NCBI RefSeq assembly: GCF_009861525.1
Contig: NZ_WVHL01000006.1
Coordinates: 1-64,000, forward strand
Direction of reading: 5' to 3'
Source: Pseudomonas sp. LD120
Lineage (GTDB): Bacteria > Pseudomonadota > Gammaproteobacteria > Pseudomonadales > Pseudomonadaceae
Length of the DNA stretch: 64,000 nucleotides
Shown here: positions 58,805 to 64,000 of the stretch, in pieces
How positions within the stretch are numbered: the first letter of the stretch is position 1
How the letters are laid out: every line of letters begins with the position of its first letter
Notes under the pieces: generated by a model
The model's database searches: none
What the model was told of the DNA's origin: nothing
What the model saw: only the letters and a program-made list of their open reading frames with translations
Program-made: the position numbers and the translations under genes

Positions 58805-61540
58805 TTAGCCCAGCAACCCCAATTCCTGGGCTCGGGCGACCGCCTGGGTCCGGCGCTCCACTCCCAGCTTGCTGTTGATATGGCTGGCATGGGTTTTCAC
58901 TGTGTGCAGTGAAATGAACAGACGCTCGCTGATTTCCTGGTTGGAACACCCTTGGGCGATCAACTGCAGCACCGACAACTCCCGGGAACTCAGAGCCTCA
59001 CTAAGAACCGGCGGTTCTGGAGACTCACGGGGCGCAGCTGGCAAACGCTCCAGCAAGGCCTGGACCAGAGCTGTCGACCCAGCGTGCTGCAACTGCTCGC
59101 GCACCCAACAGGGATGACCGCGGATCAACCCTTCAAACGGCTGCAGAACGCCGCCCACCGCTGCCTCAAGGGCCTGGGCGAAATCCTGTCGCGCCTCCAC
59201 CCCGCGCCCCGCCGCCAGCAACAGGGGGATTTTCTGGACCAGGGCCATCACGCTCAACAGCTGGCGGCCGCTGTGTTGACCAAGCTCGACCAACAGCTTC
59301 AAACGCTGTTCAGCCCTGTCCGGCTCACCTTTGATGCGCTCCAATCGAGCGTGTTGCAGCTCGATGTGCAACGGCAGTTGCGGATGAAACTCCGGCGGCG
59401 CCGCGGCCTGTTCGCCGGTGTACGTCTGGCCCAAGCGTGTCAGCCAGGCCTCGGCCAGATCGGTGTGCCCCTGGGCCAGCCAGAGTTCGCATTTCACCAG
59501 GGTGATCATCGCCAGGTAATAAATCGGCGGTACGTCCCAGATATGCATCAGTCGTTCGGCCTCGGCCAGTTCTGCAAAAGCATGGGAAAACTCGCCCCGC
59601 AGGCCCTCCAGCTTGGCAATGACACAATGACCGATGAGCACGCTGATATCGCGGCAGGCACGCGCCTCCACCAGCCCAGTTTGCAAGCGCTCCAGTGCGG
59701 TCTCGGGCTGGCCCCGCAAGGACAGCAAATAACCTTCATACAGCGTCAGCCGAGCCCGCACCGCGTACAAGCGCTGGGCCGACAACCCTTGCAGACGACG
59801 CAGCCCCTGATACACCTCCTCCAAGGCCCGCAACACTTCACCTCGCGCTTGCAAGACTCGCGCACGATCGTAATGGGCCAAGGCTTCGAACAGGGGATTG
59901 CCCACTCGCTGCGCCAACTCCAGGGACTCGCGATTGAGGCTGCGGGCACGCCACAGGTCAGCCTCGGTAATGGCCAGGTTGGATAGGGTCGACAGGCACA
60001 TCAAGCGTTGCCCATAACGTTTATGAGGCAGGCTTTCCAGGGCTTCGGAACAATAGGCCAGGGTCTTTTCCCGCTGCCCGCGTCCACGGGCGATGATCCC
60101 GCTCAGCGCCAGCCATTGGGCCAGCATCGACTTTTGCGCGGTGGCCGAAGGGGCCGGCAAGAACCGGCTCAAGTGAGCCGCCAGTTCCTGCGCCGCATCC
60201 AACTGGCAAGCCAGCCCCAAAGCCCAGCTATAGAGCACGATCAGCCGCGGCGTACTGATCAGCAAACTGTCGGGCAAGTCCATCTTCCAGCGCAGCAGCA
60301 TGCCAACGTTCTGCTCCGCCAGCAGTTGCTCCTCCGACAGGTTCTGCACCAGGTTGGCCGCCACATCCAAATGTCCGGCACGCAACGCCTGCTCCACCGC
60401 CTCATCGAGCAAACCCTGGGCACTGAACCAGCGACAGGCCCGCAAATGCAGAGTGGCGGATGGCACCAGGACATTGGCCGTGGGCCGGGTACGTAACAGA
60501 TCGGAAAACAGATGGTGATAGCGATACCAGTGTCCGTGCTCATCCAACGGCACCAGGAACACTTGGTGCGCTTGCAAAAAGCCCAGGATCTCGGCGCTGT
60601 CATGGGCCTCGCGCAAGGCATCGCAGAGTTCGGCGCAAAAACGCTCCTGGGGCGCCGTGTCATACAGAAAGGCCTGAACCTCGGCTGGCAGGCAATCAAT
60701 GACTTCTTCGAGCAGGTAATCGCGGATCAGCCCTTCTCCACCATGCAGATTCTGGGGCAATGCGCCCACGGCGCCCGCCTCGGAGGCCGCCAACAACCAG
60801 AATCGCAGCCCGGCCACCCAGCCCTCGCTGCGCAGGATCAGGTTCTCCAGAGCCTCACCACGCAGCGCCGTGCGGTGATGGTCCAACAGGCTCAGAGACT
60901 CGTCATGGGTCAGGCGCAAGTCTTGCTCAGTCAACTCCAGCAACTGCCGTGATAATCGCAGCCGCGCCAAATGCCAGTCAGGGCGCTGACGGCTGGTCAC
61001 CAACACCACTAAACCATCAGGCAAATGATTGAGGAAAAACTGCAAGCAGCGATCGAGCACCGGCCCTTGGGCCAAGTGATAGTCGTCCAGAACCAGCAAC
61101 AAGGGCGTCGCACTGGAGAGGTGAAGTGCCAGCTCATCCAGCAAACCGTCCAACCACTCTTCAAAGGCAAAAGGCTGGTGGCGCTGGCGCATTTTCAACA
61201 GGCCGAGAGATTGCTGACCCAATTGCGCAACGTATTGCTGCAGGCAAGCCAGCAGGCGTTCAAGGAACCGTCCGGGATCGCTGTCCCGACGGCTCAACCC
61301 TAGCCACAGACTTTGCCACTGCCCAGGCAGGCTCTGGCAGAACTCCACCGCCAGTGAGCTTTTGCCGAACCCGGCCGGAGCCGACACCAGCAACAGACGC
61401 CCCTTCAACCCACCATTCAAGCGCTCACAAAGACGCGGCCGCGGAACGTATCCCTCAGGCAACGGGGGTCGATAAAAACGCCCTTCCGGGGCAGGAATCA
61501 CCGCGCGGTCAGACCGTTTAAGGGGGGACAGGTCAGTCAT
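58805..61540 (-). CDS. MalT/LuxR-type ATP-dependent transcriptional regulator
   Basis: Large STAND-class activator of 911 residues. Walker A is SAPAGFGKS at 53-61, and the Walker B-like strand is LLLVLDDYH. A long helical TPR-like sensor region fills the middle. The C-terminal LuxR HTH (about 850-905; LSSRELSVLQLIAQGCSNQE, LHTVKTHASHINSKLG) binds DNA. The same architecture is found in MalT and AlkS, where an inducer bound to the TPR region triggers ATP-dependent oligomers. It lies next to DUF1329 and DUF1302 genes transcribed the same way, which are likely targets. ATG 61540 or TTG 61546 could start it. Confidence 0.9.
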   Translation of the reverse strand: MTDLSPLKRSDRAVIPAPEGRFYRPPLPEGYVPRPRLCERLNGGLKGRLLLVSAPAGFGKSSLAVEFCQSLPGQWQSLWLGLSRRDSDPGRFLERLLACLQQYVAQLGQQSLGLLKMRQRHQPFAFEEWLDGLLDELALHLSSATPLLLVLDDYHLAQGPVLDRCLQFFLNHLPDGLVVLVTSRQRPDWHLARLRLSRQLLELTEQDLRLTHDESLSLLDHHRTALRGEALENLILRSEGWVAGLRFWLLAASEAGAVGALPQNLHGGEGLIRDYLLEEVIDCLPAEVQAFLYDTAPQERFCAELCDALREAHDSAEILGFLQAHQVFLVPLDEHGHWYRYHHLFSDLLRTRPTANVLVPSATLHLRACRWFSAQGLLDEAVEQALRAGHLDVAANLVQNLSEEQLLAEQNVGMLLRWKMDLPDSLLISTPRLIVLYSWALGLACQLDAAQELAAHLSRFLPAPSATAQKSMLAQWLALSGIIARGRGQREKTLAYCSEALESLPHKRYGQRLMCLSTLSNLAITEADLWRARSLNRESLELAQRVGNPLFEALAHYDRARVLQARGEVLRALEEVYQGLRRLQGLSAQRLYAVRARLTLYEGYLLSLRGQPETALERLQTGLVEARACRDISVLIGHCVIAKLEGLRGEFSHAFAELAEAERLMHIWDVPPIYYLAMITLVKCELWLAQGHTDLAEAWLTRLGQTYTGEQAAAPPEFHPQLPLHIELQHARLERIKGEPDRAEQRLKLLVELGQHSGRQLLSVMALVQKIPLLLAAGRGVEARQDFAQALEAAVGGVLQPFEGLIRGHPCWVREQLQHAGSTALVQALLERLPAAPRESPEPPVLSEALSSRELSVLQLIAQGCSNQEISERLFISLHTVKTHASHINSKLGVERRTQAVARAQELGLLG

Positions 61541-61783
61541 GGCCAACTCTTATTGATGTACGGTTGTCGGCGTAGCAGATGCCCGCAGACTAACGGTAAA
61601 AGGCCACCTGTTGAAGATTTTTGCGACCATTCAAGCGAAAAGACTATGACCAAATAACCCAGATCGTACGTAATGATTGTGTGACATTTCGTTTATTGAT
61701 CGATCAAAAGGCTCATGTAGCTAGAGAAACTCACCTGCATTACCTTCGGCTTGGCTGGGAAAGCCATCAGCATAATCCGACAC
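61541..61783. other. Intergenic region upstream of the MalT-like gene
   Basis: About 240 bases. It is AT-richer than its surroundings and contains the 12-bp palindrome TTGATCGATCAA (61696-61707). No firm promoter was found. With the terminator at 61784-61814 the gap between genes is just over 300 bases. Confidence 0.5.
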
Positions 61784-61814
61784 AAAAAAATGCCCCGAAC
61801 CAGTCGGGGCAATT
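61784..61814 (-). terminator. Terminator of the DUF1302-DUF1329 operon
   Basis: On the minus strand TTGCCCCGA/TCGGGGCA with loop CTGGT, followed by a T7 run. Confidence 0.85.
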
Positions 61815-61844
61815 TCCGAGGATGCGGCCTCTATTTACAACAAA

Positions 61845-63209
61845 TCAGCGAACCCCTTCCTGACGCAGTGCGGCCGGGGTGAAGTCGCTGGTGGTAGCGG
61901 TGAAACCGAAGTCATAGGCCTGTTTCTCTTCGTTCTTCATGCCCAGCGCCAGATAGCGGCCGGACTGCAAGTCGTAGAGCGTTTCCACGGCATACCACGG
62001 CACTTGTTTGTCGTAGTAGTTCTCGGCGTGGGCTTCAGCCACACGCCACAGCTGACCACGACCGTCGTAGTGGTCGATCACGGCGGCTTGCCAGGTGTCT
62101 TCGTCGATGTAGAAGTCACGCTTGGCGTAAATATGCCGCTGGCCTTCTTTCAAGGTGGCGACCACATGCCAGACCCGACGCAGCTCATAACGAGCCAGGT
62201 CCTGGTTGATGTGTCCGGCCTTGATGATGTCGGAGTACTTCAGGGTCGGCGAGTCGAGCTTGTAGCTGTCAGAAGCGATGTACATCTCCTTCTTGCCTTC
62301 CAGCTTCCAGTCGTAGCGGTCCGGCGCGCCGTTGTACATGTCCAGGTTGTCCGAGGTACGCAGACCGTCTGCAGCGGTACCCGGGCCGTCATAGGAGACT
62401 TGTGGCGCGCGGCGCACACGGCGTTGGCCGGCGTTGTAAACCCAGGCCGAGCGTGGCTCCTTCACTTGGTCGAGGGTTTCGTGAACCAGCAACACACCAC
62501 CGGCCAGACGCGCCGGTGCCGTCACTTTCTGCTTGAAGTAGAACAGGATGTTGCCCGGATTCTTCGGGTCGAAATCCTTCATCTTGTCACGGAACACGAA
62601 CTGATCCTGGAAGTACACCAGGCTGTAGGAACCGTTGGCCTGTGGCGTGGCCTGGGTGACCAAGCGCGTCACACTGCCGCCTCGATAGCGAGTGATGTGG
62701 TTCCAGATGACTTCCACGCCACTCTTGGGAATCGGAAACGGAATGGCGGTTTCGAAGTTTTCCAGGCCGTTACCGCCAGACACCAGCTTGGTGTTGGTCG
62801 CGTTGCGCTTGATCGCAGCGAATACGTCAGCCGGCACGGTGGCGCCACGATGGGACGGATACACCGGCATCTTGAAGGTTTCGGGGTAGCGCTTGAACAT
62901 CGCGTACTGCCCAGGTGCCAGCTTGTCTTTGTACTGCTCGACGTTCTGCGCGGTAATGGTGAACAGCGGTTGCTCACTGCCATAGGGGTTGGACAGGAAC
63001 CCCTTGCTGTCCACCGTGCCGGCGTTGGTCGCCAGAGGCTTCCAGGCCGGAATGGTGCCGGCGGCGTTCCCGGCCATCTCCGCGCCCATCGGCGTCAGGC
63101 TGGTGCCCAGCTTGGCCGCTTCATCGGCCGACACCGCGGCCATGACCCCAGTTGCCATCAGCGACAGTCCCAGCACACCGATGTGCAACAGACTCTTGGT
63201 GATTTTCAT
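61845..63209 (-). CDS. DUF1329-domain outer-membrane-associated protein
   Basis: Exported protein of 454 residues with a Sec signal peptide (MKITKSLLHIGVLGLSLMAT, cleavage after VMA). The mature part matches the DUF1329 family by recognition (AAKLGTSLTPMGAEMAGNAA, GTIPAWKPL, RRAPQVSYDGPGTAADGLRT). Members have a LolA/LolB-like fold and travel with DUF1302 proteins and RND exporters, probably handling hydrophobic compounds at the outer membrane. It follows the DUF1302 gene by 29 bases and ends at a strong terminator. Confidence 0.9.
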   Translation of the reverse strand: MKITKSLLHIGVLGLSLMATGVMAAVSADEAAKLGTSLTPMGAEMAGNAAGTIPAWKPLATNAGTVDSKGFLSNPYGSEQPLFTITAQNVEQYKDKLAPGQYAMFKRYPETFKMPVYPSHRGATVPADVFAAIKRNATNTKLVSGGNGLENFETAIPFPIPKSGVEVIWNHITRYRGGSVTRLVTQATPQANGSYSLVYFQDQFVFRDKMKDFDPKNPGNILFYFKQKVTAPARLAGGVLLVHETLDQVKEPRSAWVYNAGQRRVRRAPQVSYDGPGTAADGLRTSDNLDMYNGAPDRYDWKLEGKKEMYIASDSYKLDSPTLKYSDIIKAGHINQDLARYELRRVWHVVATLKEGQRHIYAKRDFYIDEDTWQAAVIDHYDGRGQLWRVAEAHAENYYDKQVPWYAVETLYDLQSGRYLALGMKNEEKQAYDFGFTATTSDFTPAALRQEGVR

Positions 63210-63238
63210 AGTCTTGTTCTTCCTGAAATACAGTGTGC

Positions 63239-64000
63239 TTAGAAGTTCACGCCAACGCTCAAGGCGAGGAAGTCACGGTCATCCACGGTGCTGAAGTCGC
63301 CACCAAAGAAGTTGGTGTAGGCCAGGCTCGCGGTGTAGGTGTTCTGGTATTCGGCATCCAACCCCAGGCTGATGGCCTTGCGACCTTCCTCGAAGTTGCC
63401 ACCAGGGCCTGGCGAGTAACCTTTGACGTCATGGGACCAGGCCACGTTGGGCTTGAGGTTCACGCCGGCGAAGACGTCCGGGTATTCCCAGATGGCGCGA
63501 CCACGGTAGCCCCACGAAGTGGCGGTGGTGAAGCCGTCGTTGTTGCAGTTGGTGGTGCGGTTGCTGGCATCAGCACCTGCACCCGCGCCGGCAATGGTGT
63601 TGCCGTTGAGCGTGGAGCAGAAACCGTTGGGCAGCTCTCCAGGGCCAAAGACCGGATCACGGCCATAGCGCGCTTCGGATTTGCTTTCCAAACCGCCGAC
63701 ATGAGTAACACCGATCTCACCGACCAAAGTCAGACGGCTTGCCCCCATCACCTGATCCAGAAAGTGGGTGAAGGTCGTCTGGAACTGGGTGATCTCCTTA
63801 CGGCGATAGCCGTGCAAGTCCTGGCCTGGCGTGCCTTTGAGGACCGATGCGTTGCCAAAGCCCGCAATTGGCGTCACACCGGCAAACAGAATGTCGGTGG
63901 AGTTGAGCTGAACCGGAGCGTTTGGCCGGTAGCTCAATTCGCCACTCCAGGCCGTGCCGGTAGGCAAGGTGGTGGAGAAGCTCAAGCCGTAGAGGCGAAT
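63239..64000 (-). CDS. DUF1302-domain outer-membrane protein (partial)
   Basis: C-terminal 253 residues of a beta-barrel-like protein; the N-terminal part lies beyond the right edge. The barrel-like strands (TLVGEIGVTHVGGLESKSEA, NTYTASLAYTNFFGGDF) and the final FLALSVGVNF with a terminal Phe fit an outer-membrane protein. DUF1302 proteins often accompany DUF1329. The frame is open at the window edge, so the start cannot be stated. Confidence 0.85.
   Translation of the reverse strand: MRLYGLSFSTTLPTGTAWSGELSYRPNAPVQLNSTDILFAGVTPIAGFGNASVLKGTPGQDLHGYRRKEITQFQTTFTHFLDQVMGASRLTLVGEIGVTHVGGLESKSEARYGRDPVFGPGELPNGFCSTLNGNTIAGAGAGADASNRTTNCNNDGFTTATSWGYRGRAIWEYPDVFAGVNLKPNVAWSHDVKGYSPGPGGNFEEGRKAISLGLDAEYQNTYTASLAYTNFFGGDFSTVDDRDFLALSVGVNF

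Noticed and set aside
61696..61707. ANR/FNR box
   Set aside because: The half-sites are separated by two bases, not the four required.
1..64000. CRISPR array, prophage, toxin-antitoxin or known defence island
   Set aside because: No regularly spaced repeats, no phage structural genes and no recognisable nuclease or toxin pairs were seen.

Overview
This window is chromosomal DNA from a Pseudomonas, most likely of the P. fluorescens/P. putida side of the genus. The evidence is GC-rich coding sequence, pseudomonad-type versions of LpxC (303 aa), TrpRS (451 aa), GmhA and OprD, a NorR/FhpR-controlled flavohaemoglobin, and the gene order from the division cluster through gmhA, sspAB, petABC and rpsI-rplM to trpS, which I recall as typical of the genus. 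I could not run a search, so the species is not assigned.

Layout. (1) 1-6.1 kb, minus strand: the 5' part of a cyoABC quinol oxidase operon, dsbB, and flavohaemoglobin hmp/fhp. Hmp is divergent from its sigma-54 activator norR/fhpR. (2) 7.8-14.6 kb: chemotaxis genes (cheV, an Aer-like PAS receptor), a GNAT acetyltransferase, a YkgJ-type cysteine-cluster protein, small exported or hypothetical proteins and an OprD-family porin. (3) 14.7-32.5 kb, minus strand: a complete division and cell-wall (dcw) cluster, mraZ-rsmH-ftsL-ftsI-murE-murF-mraY-murD-ftsW-murG-murC-ddlB-ftsQ-ftsA-ftsZ, followed by lpxC. Most genes overlap or abut. A sigma-70 promoter with three 10-bp-spaced MraZ-type repeats precedes mraZ. 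(4) 32.8-37.8 kb: RNase P RNA, rsmI, and the divergent operon lpoA-yraN-gmhA-dolP. (5) 37.9-40.3 kb: an intact IS66-family element (tnpA, tnpB, tnpC) with near-identical 21-bp ends and a perfect 8-bp target duplication, inserted between the dolP terminator and sspB. (6) 40.4-45.4 kb, minus strand: sspB, sspA, the cytochrome bc1 operon petABC, and rplM-rpsI. (7) 45.6-55.5 kb: a Tas-like aldo-keto reductase, an acyl-CoA dehydrogenase divergent from a GlxA/AraC-type regulator, zapE, trpS, an alpha/beta hydrolase, zapG, an OmpA-like lipoprotein, an MBL hydrolase, ogt, and two tiny overlapping membrane-protein genes. (8) 55.6-64 kb: a two-component system, a LysR regulator, a large MalT/LuxR-type regulator, and a DUF1329-DUF1302 pair whose second member runs off the window.

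Most of the window is core genome: respiration, envelope synthesis, division and translation. The clearest mobile DNA is the IS66 copy. The least understood parts are the DUF1302/DUF1329 pair beside its MalT-like neighbour, the orphan two-component system with its divergent mini-proteins, and several short secreted or hypothetical proteins around 9-13 kb. I see no CRISPR array, tRNA, rRNA operon, prophage or recognisable defence system.
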